61,312 nt of DNA, taken from contig DAITQM010000020.1 of assembly GCA_036832975.1 (NCBI GenBank), forward strand, positions 1 through 61,312, written 5' to 3'. Origin of the DNA: DAITQM01 sp036832975. Lineage in GTDB: Bacteria > Pseudomonadota > Gammaproteobacteria > Xanthomonadales > Wenzhouxiangellaceae. Made by a program: the position numbers and the translations under genes. The number at the start of each line of letters is the position of its first letter. Positions within the stretch are counted from its first letter, which is position 1. The notes below the pieces were generated by a model that was not told the origin of the DNA, made no database searches, and was given only the letters and a program-made list of their open reading frames with translations. This document shows positions 42,186 through 51,285 of the stretch, piece by piece.

Positions 42186-42979
42186 CCCGCACCCCGCTCA
42201 GCGCCGTCGTCACCACCTGGAACAACGCCACAACGCTCGGCCGCTGCCTGGCGAGCCTGTCCTTCGCCGACGAGATCGTCGTCGTCGATTCGGGCAGCAC
42301 CGATCGAACCATCGAAATCGCCCGCGCCGCCGGTGCCCGCCTCGTGCACCATCCGTTCAGCGGTTACGGGGCGCAAAAGCAATACGCCGTCGATCGAGCA
42401 GCACACGACTGGGTGCTGTTGCTCGATGCCGACGAGGTCGTGACGGTTGAACTCGCCGCCGAGATCATGGCGTTGCTCGCCACCCCGCCGCCGCAACCGG
42501 CCTGGCGCTGCCGCCGCCGCGAGCAACTTTTCTGGCGCTGGCAGCGGCCGGGAACCCGGCTGGTGGACGCCATCCGGTTGTTCGACCGCCGCGCCGCCCG
42601 GCTCGCGACCACACCGATCCACGCCGCGGTGGCGGCGGCCGGAAAAGCCGGGCGGCTTAAGGGCGTCATCCTGCACTACGGCGAAACCGACCTGCATCTC
42701 AAAGTCGGCAAAATCAACGCCTACACCAGCGGCACCGTGCGCGCCGCCCCCGGCCGGCGCTTTCTGCGTTTGAGAATGCTGTTTTATCCGACCTTCGCCT
42801 TTTGGCGCGAATATCTGCTGCGCCGGCAATTCGTCAACGGCTGGGCCGGTTTCATCGCCGCCCGGAGCAGCGCCTTTCAGGCCTTCCTGAAAGACGCCAA
42901 GCGTTACGACGACCGCCAGCCCCGTGCCCCCGACCTGATCGACAGCCGCCGCGCCCGCTATCACGAACCGCCGGTCTAG
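42182..42979 (+). CDS. glycosyltransferase family 2 protein, WaaE/KdtX-like
   Basis: 265 residues, GT-A fold. It has SAVVTTWNN near 6, VVDSGSTDRT near 38-47 and LLDADE near 86-91 (DxD), with a C-terminal amphipathic region (MLFYPTFAFWREYLL) that fits a membrane-associated LOS core beta-1,4-glucosyltransferase. The GTG at 42182 overlaps the preceding stop. The TAG stop at 42977-42979 is itself part of palindrome copy B. Confidence 0.85.
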   Translation: MTRTPLSAVVTTWNNATTLGRCLASLSFADEIVVVDSGSTDRTIEIARAAGARLVHHPFSGYGAQKQYAVDRAAHDWVLLLDADEVVTVELAAEIMALLATPPPQPAWRCRRREQLFWRWQRPGTRLVDAIRLFDRRAARLATTPIHAAVAAAGKAGRLKGVILHYGETDLHLKVGKINAYTSGTVRAAPGRRFLRLRMLFYPTFAFWREYLLRRQFVNGWAGFIAARSSAFQAFLKDAKRYDDRQPRAPDLIDSRRARYHEPPV

Positions 42980-43026
42980 CAGGTTGTTGAAAAACGCCAT
43001 ACTGGCGTTTTTCAACAACCTGCTAG
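42976..43026. repeat. dispersed palindrome, copy B (bidirectional terminator candidate)
   Basis: A perfect 24-bp inverted repeat with a 3-base loop; the arms begin CTAGCAGGTTGTTGAAAAAC. It lies exactly between convergent genes. The TAG stop of the GT2 gene (42977-42979) and the TAG stop of lpxL on the minus strand (43023-43025) are both inside the outer ends. Runs of A and T in the stem could support termination both ways. Confidence 0.92.
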
Positions 43027-43916
43027 TACCAGTCGCGTTCGCCCGGCGGCCGGGTCTTGAAGCGGCGGTGGACCCACCAATACTGGGCGGGATCTTCGCG
43101 GATCGCGCGCTCCAGCTCGCTGTTGACCGCCGCCAGAAACGGCTCGGGTTCGCCACCGACCTTAAGCGGGCCGCTAATCGTCACCCGGTACGAACCGTCG
43201 TCCCGGCGCCGGACGGCCATCGATAACACCACGGCCCCGGCCGCTCGGGCCAGGGTCCAGGTCGCTTTCAAGGTCGCCGCCGGGTGTCCGAAAAACGGCA
43301 CGAAGCGCGAACGGCCGGCGCCGAAATCCTGGTCCGGTGCGTACCACAGCACCTCGCCTGCGGCCAACGCCCGGCGCGCGGCGCGAAAATCGTTTTTCGG
43401 GATCATCCGCCCCGTGTAGCGGCCGCGACCGCAGTTCTGCCACCATTCCAGCACCGGGTCGCGGAACGGCCGATAAACGCCGCTCAAACGCAGGCGTTCG
43501 GAAAGCAGCCGGCCGCCGATCTCCAGCGACGTGAAATGTCCGGTGACGAGCAGCACGCCGCGACCGGCGGACCGTGCGGCGACCAGCCGCTCGAAACCCT
43601 CAATCTCGACCGGCGGCAGACGCTCAACATCAGTCAACGACCAGGCCCAGGCGCTTTCGATCAAAGTCCGCCCGAGATTGCCGAACAAGCGGCGCTCGAG
43701 CGCCCGCCGCTCGGCATCGCTTTTCCCGGGGAAACAGCGCGCGAGATTGATCGCCGCGATACGCCGCCGGCGACGCAGCACGGCATACAGCAGAAGGCCG
43801 CCGCCGGCCCCGGCGGCGAGTCCGGCGCGGCGCGGCAAGCGGGCCAACAACGACAACAGACCGACCGTCAGCCAGCCCGGCCAGTGACGCGGATCGTAGG
43901 GCGATGGAGCGCGCAT
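43023..43916 (-). CDS. lysophospholipid/lipid A acyltransferase (LpxL/HtrB-like)
   Basis: 297 residues with an N-terminal membrane helix. The catalytic HX4E motif reads TGHFTSLEIGG near 130, with GVYRPFRDP and the DQDFGAGRSRFVPFFG block typical of lauroyl/myristoyl acyltransferases of lipid A. The start ATG at 43916 is chosen because further upstream codons overlap the divergent waaA leader. It acts in the inner membrane on Kdo-lipid A, adjacent to waaA. Which acyl chain is transferred is unknown. Confidence 0.88.
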   Translation of the reverse strand: MRAPSPYDPRHWPGWLTVGLLSLLARLPRRAGLAAGAGGGLLLYAVLRRRRRIAAINLARCFPGKSDAERRALERRLFGNLGRTLIESAWAWSLTDVERLPPVEIEGFERLVAARSAGRGVLLVTGHFTSLEIGGRLLSERLRLSGVYRPFRDPVLEWWQNCGRGRYTGRMIPKNDFRAARRALAAGEVLWYAPDQDFGAGRSRFVPFFGHPAATLKATWTLARAAGAVVLSMAVRRRDDGSYRVTISGPLKVGGEPEPFLAAVNSELERAIREDPAQYWWVHRRFKTRPPGERDWY

Positions 43917-44012
43917 CGGAGTATTGTGACAGCCCCCAAATCCGCCGGCACGGCCCTCCGATCCTGTCGTCCCTCGGGCGATAATACCGACTGGACTCAT
44001 TATCCCACTGCC

Positions 44013-45338
44013 ATGCACCTTCCCCGCCACCCACCCGGCGAATCTGTGCTGCACACTGTGCTGCACTGGACATATTCGGCCGCATTCTATCTCGCAACGC
44101 CGCTGATCCTCGGCTATTTCGCCTGGCGCGGGCTTGCCGATCGCCGTTATTTCGCCGGTTGGAAAGCGCGTTTCGGCCTGCCGGGCGCCCGCCCGCCGGC
44201 TGGCGGCATCGTGCTGCACGCCGTTTCGCTTGGCGAGGTCAATGGCGCGCTGCCGCTGCTCGCGGCGCTCAAAGCGCGCTGGCCGTCATTACCGCTGACC
44301 CTGACCACGACGACGCCGAGCGGCATGGCCAGGGCCCGTGAATGCACCGGTAGCGAGGTTCACTTGCAGTTCCTGCCGCTCGATCTGCCCGGCGCAATGC
44401 GGCGTTTTCTGGCGCGTCTCGACCCCGCCTTGCTGATCGTGATGGAAACCGAGATCTGGCCCAACCTGTTCCGCACCGCCGAGCGCCGCGGCATTCCGAT
44501 CGTGCTGGTCAACGCCCGCTTGTCGGCTCGCTCGGCCCGCGGCTATCGCCGCCTGCTGCCGCAAGCCCGCCGGGCGCTGCAGCGCACCGCGCTGGTACTA
44601 GCGCAAAGCACGACCGACGCCGAACGCCTGCGCGCCGCCGGCGCCCCCGCCACCCGGCTCGAAGTCACCGGCAATCTGAAATGCGATATCGAGCTACCGG
44701 CCGGACTCACCGAACAGGGCGCGGACCTCCGGCGGCGGCTCGGCGAGCGGCGCCTCATGTGGCTCGCGGCAAGCACCCACCCCGACGAGGAAAGCCGGCT
44801 GCTCGCCGTGCACCGGCGCCTGCAAGCTTGCTTCCCCGGTTTGTTATTGGTGCTGATCCCACGCCATCCGGAGCGCTCCGGGCGATTGGTCGCGGCGATC
44901 GAAAGCGCCGGCTTTCGCTTGGGCCGGCACAGCCGCTTGACCGCCGAAGCGGCGGCGGTTTGCGATGTGCTGCTGGTCGATGCGCTCGGCGTGTTGCTGC
45001 GCTACGCCGCCGCGGTCGATGTCGTGTTCGTCGGCGGCAGCCTGGTCGCGACGATCGGCGGCCACAATCTGCTGGAGCCGGCGGCGCTCGGCAAGCCGGT
45101 GCTGATCGGCCCGCACCACGAAAACTTCGCGGCGCTGACGGCGCTGCTCGCCGACGCCGGTGGAGCGCAGGTGGTAGGCAATGTCAAAGCATTGGAAGAT
45201 AAGCTCGCGGCCCTGCTCGCCGACCCCGAGCGGCGAGAGCGACAAGGCAACGCCGCGCGCGACGCCGTCCACCGGGCACGCGGCGCGGTGGCGCGGACGA
45301 TCGCAGCCTTGGCGCCGTTGCTGAATCGAACACCCTGA
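44013..45338 (+). CDS. waaA: 3-deoxy-D-manno-octulosonic acid (Kdo) transferase
   Basis: 441 residues. Transfers Kdo from CMP-Kdo to lipid IVA. An N-terminal membrane anchor (about 14-40), GT-B fold with HAVSLGEV near 68, PRHPERS near 275 and GGHNLLEPA in the C-terminal CMP-Kdo site. The ATG at 44013 is chosen; the long upstream open frame antisense to lpxL is not coding. A -10-like GATAAT sits at 43980-43985. Only one Kdo transferase gene is visible. Confidence 0.93.
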   Translation: MHLPRHPPGESVLHTVLHWTYSAAFYLATPLILGYFAWRGLADRRYFAGWKARFGLPGARPPAGGIVLHAVSLGEVNGALPLLAALKARWPSLPLTLTTTTPSGMARARECTGSEVHLQFLPLDLPGAMRRFLARLDPALLIVMETEIWPNLFRTAERRGIPIVLVNARLSARSARGYRRLLPQARRALQRTALVLAQSTTDAERLRAAGAPATRLEVTGNLKCDIELPAGLTEQGADLRRRLGERRLMWLAASTHPDEESRLLAVHRRLQACFPGLLLVLIPRHPERSGRLVAAIESAGFRLGRHSRLTAEAAAVCDVLLVDALGVLLRYAAAVDVVFVGGSLVATIGGHNLLEPAALGKPVLIGPHHENFAALTALLADAGGAQVVGNVKALEDKLAALLADPERRERQGNAARDAVHRARGAVARTIAALAPLLNRTP

Positions 45339-45462
45339 TCTCGCTCGCCAAAATGCCGAGAGCGCTTTGCGGCTTACCCGGAGTAGTCCTGATTTTCAGA
45401 TCCGCATTTCGTGAACCGGAGCGGACTTCCTCCTGGCCCAGCCTCGCAACCAACCCCGGCGC

Positions 45463-46857
45463 TCAACCGCTGCCGAGCAAGCGGTTGACATCGACTAAGT
45501 CGGCGCCTTTCAAAATACCCGATGCCTGGCGCAGGCGCAGGTGATCGAGAATGAAATTGTGGCGGGCGGTGGAATAGTCGCGCTGCGCCTGGAAGAAGCT
45601 CTGTTCGCTGAGCAGCACATCGACGATGGTCCGGGTGCCGACTTCGAAACCGGCCTGCGTCGCGTCCAGCGCGCTTTTCGCTGAAACCAGCGCCTGACGC
45701 CGGGCCTCGACTTCGCGGATGCCGGCGATCACGGCGCGGTAGGCGTTTTCGGTGTTGCGGATCGTCAACTGTTCCTGGGCGAGCAAGTCCTTGTCGGCGG
45801 CCTGGAATTCTAAGCGCGCCTGGCGGGTCCGTGACCAGACCACGCCACCCTGGAAAATCGGCCAGGTTAATTGCAGCGATATCTGGCGGTCGCGAACGGA
45901 CCTGGTAGAACTACCGATGATATTACCTGGATTGTCGCGAATTTCTACGGCATTATCGGTAAACCGGTCATATTCGGCGACAAAGTCGAATTGCGGGTAG
46001 ATTGCCGAACGACGGATGCGAATATCCTGACTAGCTACATCGCGCTGCTGGCGAATACTTTCAAGTTCCGGATTGTTGGTTAGCGCTAAATATACCCACT
46101 CCTTGGCATCGGCCGGGTCGGGGCGGTCGAGCGGGACGTTCTCGTTGAGCTTGTCGAGTTCGGTATAGAAATCGCTGGTGATCTCGCGCAGCGCCTCGAA
46201 AGCGTCGTCCAGGTCATTGCGGGCGATAATCGTGTTGGCGCGGGCGTTGTCGTAAGTGGCCCGGGCCTCGTGGACATCGGTCACCGCGGTCAGCCCGACT
46301 TCGAAGCGCTGTTCGGCCTGCTCGAACTGGCGCTTCAGCGCCACTTCCTCGGCTTCGGCGAAACGCAGGCTGTCTTCGGCGGTCAGCACGCCGAAATAAC
46401 GTTCGGCGACGCGCAGCAAAAAGGCCTGATAGGCGGTCTCGTAATCGGCATCCGCCTGGCTGACCTGAAAACGGGATTGCTTGAGCGCTACGATATCTTC
46501 GTAACGGAAGATCTTTTGTCGGATTTCGACTGAATACGCCTCTGTCTCAGACGTACTGCGCGTATCGATGGGAGGGGAACTAAACGACGTTCCGTCGGCT
46601 GCCATTCCGCTGAATTCTGGCTGCAAAAAGCGGTTATTGCCGAACGTCCGGTTGGCGGTGCCGGACAGCGTTGGCAGAAAACCGCGGATCGCTTGGGTGT
46701 GCAGTTCATGCCCTGCGTCGCGGCGGTACGCCGCGGCCTGCAATTGCGGATCGAAGGCCAGTGCTGCGTCGTGGATATCGAGCAAATCGACGGCGTGTGA
46801 CGGAGGGATCGCCCAGGCGACCGGCAGCAGCGGCAAGACAGCCAGTATTCGTTTCAT
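45463..46857 (-). CDS. tolC: TolC family outer membrane protein
   Basis: 464 residues with a signal peptide (about 1-23). The internal duplication of TolC is visible: two sets of helical repeats (DAALAFDPQLQAAAY near 30 and YLALTNNPELESIRQQ near 258) and the VGLTAVTDVHEA and VGTRTIVDVLLSEQ repeats. It forms the outer membrane duct for type I secretion and RND efflux. The inner membrane partners are not in the window. It lies downstream of pcm and convergent to waaA. Confidence 0.92.
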   Translation of the reverse strand: MKRILAVLPLLPVAWAIPPSHAVDLLDIHDAALAFDPQLQAAAYRRDAGHELHTQAIRGFLPTLSGTANRTFGNNRFLQPEFSGMAADGTSFSSPPIDTRSTSETEAYSVEIRQKIFRYEDIVALKQSRFQVSQADADYETAYQAFLLRVAERYFGVLTAEDSLRFAEAEEVALKRQFEQAEQRFEVGLTAVTDVHEARATYDNARANTIIARNDLDDAFEALREITSDFYTELDKLNENVPLDRPDPADAKEWVYLALTNNPELESIRQQRDVASQDIRIRRSAIYPQFDFVAEYDRFTDNAVEIRDNPGNIIGSSTRSVRDRQISLQLTWPIFQGGVVWSRTRQARLEFQAADKDLLAQEQLTIRNTENAYRAVIAGIREVEARRQALVSAKSALDATQAGFEVGTRTIVDVLLSEQSFFQAQRDYSTARHNFILDHLRLRQASGILKGADLVDVNRLLGSG

Positions 46858-46911
46858 GGATCGTGCTCTCTCTCAGGCGGCCGGCCGGGCGCCGGTCGCG
46901 GTTAACAGGTT

Positions 46912-46942
46912 GTTGAAAAACGCCATCCTGGCGTTTTTCAAC
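46912..46942. repeat. dispersed palindrome, copy C
   Basis: A 14-bp perfect stem (GTTGAAAAACGCCA / TGGCGTTTTTCAAC, loop 46926-46928). It shares about 40 bases with copy A read on the opposite strand. It lies just upstream of tolC (minus strand), in the tolC-pcm gap. Confidence 0.9.
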
Positions 46943-47056
46943 GTCGCTTGCGAAAGGCGCGACTTTCGCTGCGCTCCCGAAATCAGCCACTGAGCAGCGC
47001 CTGATTTCGCCGGGCCATCCGTGGCCCGGATTAGCAGGCTGTTTTTCAACAGCCTG
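46943..47056. other. repeat-rich spacer between tolC and pcm
   Basis: Holds a short palindrome GGGCCA / TGGCCC near 47012-47027 and the start of copy D (47031). I see no gene or promoter that I can support. Confidence 0.5.
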
Positions 47057-47060
47057 CTAA
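47031..47060. repeat. dispersed palindrome, shortened relative (copy D)
   Basis: A 13-bp stem TTAGCAGGCTGTT / AACAGCCTGCTAA with a TTTC loop. It shares TAGCAGG.TGTT with copy B but lacks the GAAAAACGCCA core. The pcm TAG stop at 47057-47059 (minus strand) lies in its outer arm, as in copy B. Confidence 0.85.
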
Positions 47061-47710
47061 AACTCGAAGGTGGGCGCTTTGACGCAGTGGACCAGCGGTT
47101 TGAGGTCGGTCTCGAACAAATCCTCATCAGCCACCCGGCGATCGGCGTCGAGCCGGTACAGCCGGGCGTGCATCAGCGGCGCTTCGCCGATGATGATGAA
47201 CATCCGGCCGCCGGGCTTCAGCCAGTCGAGAAAATGCTCCGGCAGATACGGCGCCGATGCAGTGACTGCGAGTGCATCGAATCGTTCCGCCGGCCGCCAA
47301 CCCAGCATCACGTCGCCAGTGGCGAGTTCGACGTTACCGATCTTCAATTCGGCCAACACCTCGCCGGCGCGGGCGGTGAGATCGGCGAAGCAATCGACAC
47401 TGGTGACGCGCGCCGCCCGCTGCCCCAGACAGGCGGCGATAAATCCGCTGCCGGTACCGATTTCGAGCACGCTTTCCCCGGGCTCGACGGCCAGCGCCTG
47501 CAACATCCGCCCTTCGATCACCGGGCGCATCATCACCTGATCGTGCGCCAGCGGCAGCATCAGGTCAGCGAATGCCAGACGCGCATAACGCGGCGGAACG
47601 AACGCCTCGCGCGGCACGGCGCTCAGCGTCTCGAGGGTTGCCGGATCGAGCACTTCCCAGGGTCTGACCTGCTGCTCGACCATATTGAAACGGGCTTGAT
47701 CGATATTCAT
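47057..47710 (-). CDS. pcm: protein-L-isoaspartate O-methyltransferase
   Basis: 217 residues. Repairs isoaspartyl residues using AdoMet. The N-terminal MVEQQVRPW, then VPREAFVPP, and the AdoMet motif EIGTGSGFIAACL near 82-94 are clear. The ATG at 47710 has AGGA upstream and matches the usual start; an upstream extension from 47809 is not family-like. It is followed by tolC (after a repeat-rich spacer), an order common in Gammaproteobacteria. Confidence 0.92.
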   Translation of the reverse strand: MNIDQARFNMVEQQVRPWEVLDPATLETLSAVPREAFVPPRYARLAFADLMLPLAHDQVMMRPVIEGRMLQALAVEPGESVLEIGTGSGFIAACLGQRAARVTSVDCFADLTARAGEVLAELKIGNVELATGDVMLGWRPAERFDALAVTASAPYLPEHFLDWLKPGGRMFIIIGEAPLMHARLYRLDADRRVADEDLFETDLKPLVHCVKAPTFEF

Positions 47711-47973
47711 CTCGACGATTTCCTGTGCCAGGTCCGCCGGCAGGCGGGCGGCCGGCGAACAAAGTGCATTATCCAGCCGGTGCCGTAAAGCCCAAGTGCC
47801 GGAAGTCACAAAAGCGCCCGCGGCGCGGGCGGCGGATTGAATCGACGGCGGGGAAGGAGGCCGGCGGGCCGTTTCGGCCGGATGGATATGATACTCTGAT
47901 TCGCCGTTCGCCCGCCGCCCGCGCGCCCGCGAACCCGGCTCCGGCCCTGTTTTCCTCTGCTCACGATGCCCCG

Positions 47974-49815
47974 ATGACCGAACCTGACGCCCCCCAGATT
48001 CTCGCCCTCGACCCCGAACTCATGACGCCGCTGCCCGGGTCGCGGAAAATCCACGTGACCTGCCGTGACGGCGCCTGCCGCGTGCCGATGCGGGAGATCG
48101 CGACCCGCGAAACCCCGGCCCGCGGCCCCGGCAACGACGGCGTGTCCACGTTGACCGTTTATGACACTTCGGGGCCGTACACCGATCCCGCCGTGACGAT
48201 CGACCTGGCCGCGGGTCTGCCGCCGCTGCGCGAGGCGTGGCTCGCGGCGCGCCGCGACAGCGACGTGGCACCGCCAGTCGCGCCGCCCGCCGCATCGCGG
48301 CCCGATGCCTTTCCCACGCCACACCGGGTGCGACGCGCCACAGCGGGCCACGGCGTGACGCAGATGCACTACGCCCGGCGCGGCATCGTTACCGCGGAAA
48401 TGGCATTTGCCGCGTGCCGCGAAAATCTCCAACGCGAAGCGGCAGCGGATGCCGCGCCACGCCGTGGGGCACCGCTCGGCGCCACGATCCCAGGCACGGT
48501 CACGCCGGAGTTCGTGCGCGACGAAATCGCCCGCGGCCGCGCCATCCTGCCGGCCAATATCAACCACCCCGAACTCGAACCGATGGTCATCGGGCGTAAT
48601 TTCCTGACCAAGATCAACGCCAACATCGGCAACTCGGCGGTCACCTCGTCGATCGCCGAAGAAGTCGAAAAACTGGTCTGGGCGGTGCGTTGGGGCGCCG
48701 ATACGGTGATGGATCTATCCACCGGCCGGCACATCCACGACACCCGCGAGTGGATTATCCGGTCGAGCCCGGTGCCGATCGGCACGGTGCCGATCTACCA
48801 GGCATTGGAGAAAGTCGAGGGCCGCGCCGAAGACCTGAGCTGGGAGGTTTTCCGCGACACGCTGCTCGAACAGGCCGAGCAAGGCGTCGATTATTTCACG
48901 ATCCACGCCGGCGTGCGCCTGCCGTTCATCCCGCTGACCGCGGGCCGGGTCACCGGGATCGTCTCGCGCGGCGGCTCGATCGTCGCCAAGTGGTGCCTGG
49001 CGCACCACCGCGAAAGTTTTCTTTATACCCATTTCGCCGAAATCTGCGAAATCATGCGCGCTTACGACGTCAGCTTCTCGCTCGGCGACGGCCTGCGCCC
49101 CGGCTGCATCGCCGACGCCAACGACGAGGCGCAGATGGCCGAATTGGCGACCCTCGGCGAACTGACCCGGATCGCCTGGGCGCACGATTGCCAGGTGATG
49201 ATCGAAGGCCCGGGGCACGTTCCGCTGCACCTGATCAAGCACAACATGGACGAGCAGCTCAGGCTGTGCCATGAAGCGCCGTTTTACACGCTCGGTCCGC
49301 TGACCACCGATATCGCTCCGGGTTACGACCACATCACCAGCGCTATCGGCGCGGCGCTGATCGGCTGGTATGGCACGGCGCTTTTGTGTTACGTCACGCC
49401 CAAAGAACACCTCGGACTGCCCGACAAGAACGACGTGCGCGACGGCATCATCGCCTACAAGATCGCCGCCCACGCCGCCGATCTGGCCAAAGGCCATCCG
49501 GCGGCGCAGGCCCGCGACGACGCCCTGTCGCGGGCCCGTTTCGAATTCCGCTGGGAAGACCAGTTCAACCTGGCGCTCGATCCCCACAAGGCGCGCCAGT
49601 TCCACGACCAGACCTTGCCCAAGGAAGGTCACAAGCTGGCCCATTTCTGCTCGATGTGCGGCCCGAAATTCTGCTCGATGCAGATCACCCGCGAAGTCCG
49701 CGATTATGCCGCCCGCCACGGTTACAGCGCGGCCGATGCGGTCGAACGCGGCCTCGAAGAAAAAGCCGGCGAATTTGCCGCCAGCGGCGGCGAGATCTAT
49801 CGCCGGGCGGGGTAG
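47974..49815 (+). CDS. thiC: phosphomethylpyrimidine synthase
   Basis: 613-residue radical-SAM enzyme converting AIR to HMP-phosphate in thiamine biosynthesis. The C-terminal iron-sulfur ligand motif CxxCx4C is at 559-567 (CSMCGPKFC). Conserved SFSLGDGLRPG, EGPGHVPLH and APGYDHIT blocks are intact. I chose the ATG at 47974; the frame is open to 47725 but that part overlaps pcm antisense. I see no TPP riboswitch upstream. Confidence 0.95.
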   Translation: MTEPDAPQILALDPELMTPLPGSRKIHVTCRDGACRVPMREIATRETPARGPGNDGVSTLTVYDTSGPYTDPAVTIDLAAGLPPLREAWLAARRDSDVAPPVAPPAASRPDAFPTPHRVRRATAGHGVTQMHYARRGIVTAEMAFAACRENLQREAAADAAPRRGAPLGATIPGTVTPEFVRDEIARGRAILPANINHPELEPMVIGRNFLTKINANIGNSAVTSSIAEEVEKLVWAVRWGADTVMDLSTGRHIHDTREWIIRSSPVPIGTVPIYQALEKVEGRAEDLSWEVFRDTLLEQAEQGVDYFTIHAGVRLPFIPLTAGRVTGIVSRGGSIVAKWCLAHHRESFLYTHFAEICEIMRAYDVSFSLGDGLRPGCIADANDEAQMAELATLGELTRIAWAHDCQVMIEGPGHVPLHLIKHNMDEQLRLCHEAPFYTLGPLTTDIAPGYDHITSAIGAALIGWYGTALLCYVTPKEHLGLPDKNDVRDGIIAYKIAAHAADLAKGHPAAQARDDALSRARFEFRWEDQFNLALDPHKARQFHDQTLPKEGHKLAHFCSMCGPKFCSMQITREVRDYAARHGYSAADAVERGLEEKAGEFAASGGEIYRRAG

Positions 49816-49818
49816 CCG

Positions 49819-51249
49819 CTAGGGATTGGACACCGGTCCCTTCGCCTGCTCCGCTGCCGGTTCGCTCCAGGTCTCGTGGACGTGCCGCCACTCGAAGCCG
49901 TCCGGCAGTGCATCGTTGCGGCGCAGCACCGCGCTCGATTGCCGAACCCGATATTGCCCGGCGATGTCCTGGTGTTCGCGATAAGTCACCAGGTACAGGC
50001 CGGCAGCCAGCGTTTCGATCCGTTCATCGCTGGTCCAGATGCGCGCCCCCGGATCGTCCTGCGCCGTGCCGTGCGAATCGCGGACAGCGGCGATCAAATC
50101 GGGGCGGGGGATTTCACGGCCGGCCGGTGAGATAAAGCTCATATCGGCCGCCAGTACAGCGGTGAAACGCGCGAACGTCGCATCGTCAGCGGGCAGTTCG
50201 CCGCGCATCCAGCGCGCGAAAAAGCGGTGCAATTGGCGAACTTCGGCGACGGCGCGGCGTTGTATGACCGATTCCGGATCATCACTGCCGGTCTCATCGC
50301 CGATGTCGAAGACCTGCACGCGATGGTCCATCTCGCCTTCGCAGGCCACCCACAAGCGGGAGCGGCTTTGTTCGATCGCCAGCACGATCGGAATCTCGCA
50401 CACCGGCTGCCGTTTGACGACGCGCAATGTCTTAGCATCGATCACCGACACATCGTGCGAGCGCGTGTTGTTGACGAACAGCCAGCGCCGATCGGGCGTC
50501 GCGACCAGCGAGAACGGGCCGTCGCCGATCCCTGCGACGATCGCGCCGAGCGGTTGCAAGGTATCGAGATCGAACAGGGCGATCTTGTTTTCGCCGCGTA
50601 CCGCAACCGCCAGCTTGCGATCGTCATCGAATACCGATGCGCCGCTCGGCCGTTCGCCGGCGGCCAGACGGGCCACGGTCCGGCCCGCCGCCAGGTCGAT
50701 GACGCCGACTGTGCCGTCATCGTATTCCGGGACATAAACCGTGTGGCGTGACTCCGAATAGGTAACCGGAAAGGGCCGCCGGCCGGTCGCCAACCGCGCC
50801 ACCTCACGCAGCGGATCGGCTGCCACCAGTGTGACCCGGTCGGCTTTTTCGCTGGCGATCAAAAAGCGACCGCCGGGCAATGCGGTCCACAACGAAGGCG
50901 CCCCGCCGACCTCAATCGTCGCGACCCGCGCGCCGCCCGGAAGCGCCACTTCGCTGACCGAACGGCCGTCGAAGCGGCTGACCAGCAACCGGTCCGCGGC
51001 CAGCGGCGCCACGCCGAGCGGCACGCCTTCGAAAGCCACCGCCGGCAGCACCCGCAACGATGCCGTATCGACAATGCCGATCCGCGCGCTGCCCGCCGCG
51101 GCAATAAACGCCCGCTGCCCGTCGTCCGCAAAAGCGATCTGGTGCGGCGCCTCACCGACCTGAAATTCACCGGCCCATTGCAACTCCAGTGCCCCAACAG
51201 GCGGCGCCACCAGCCCGGCGATCAGCAGAATCAAGGCGTACGATTTCAT
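49819..51249 (-). CDS. YVTN/YncE-like beta-propeller protein with C-terminal NTF2-like domain
   Basis: 476 residues with a signal peptide (about 1-20). Residues about 22-330 form a seven-bladed propeller of YVTN-type repeats (RIGIVDTASLRVLP, NKIALFDLDTLQPLG, DVSVIDAKTLRVV). The C-terminal ~140 residues (LHRFFARWMRG then RPDLIAAVRDSHG, DERIETLAAGLYLVTYREHQ) resemble an NTF2/SnoaL-like (DUF4440) domain. A propeller-NTF2 fusion is unusual. It ends 3 bp from the convergent thiC stop and follows the Sel1 gene by 36 bp. Confidence 0.75.
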   Translation of the reverse strand: MKSYALILLIAGLVAPPVGALELQWAGEFQVGEAPHQIAFADDGQRAFIAAAGSARIGIVDTASLRVLPAVAFEGVPLGVAPLAADRLLVSRFDGRSVSEVALPGGARVATIEVGGAPSLWTALPGGRFLIASEKADRVTLVAADPLREVARLATGRRPFPVTYSESRHTVYVPEYDDGTVGVIDLAAGRTVARLAAGERPSGASVFDDDRKLAVAVRGENKIALFDLDTLQPLGAIVAGIGDGPFSLVATPDRRWLFVNNTRSHDVSVIDAKTLRVVKRQPVCEIPIVLAIEQSRSRLWVACEGEMDHRVQVFDIGDETGSDDPESVIQRRAVAEVRQLHRFFARWMRGELPADDATFARFTAVLAADMSFISPAGREIPRPDLIAAVRDSHGTAQDDPGARIWTSDERIETLAAGLYLVTYREHQDIAGQYRVRQSSAVLRRNDALPDGFEWRHVHETWSEPAAEQAKGPVSNP

Positions 51250-51285
51250 CGTCGATACACGGGATTCGAATGGCTGATGAAGCTG

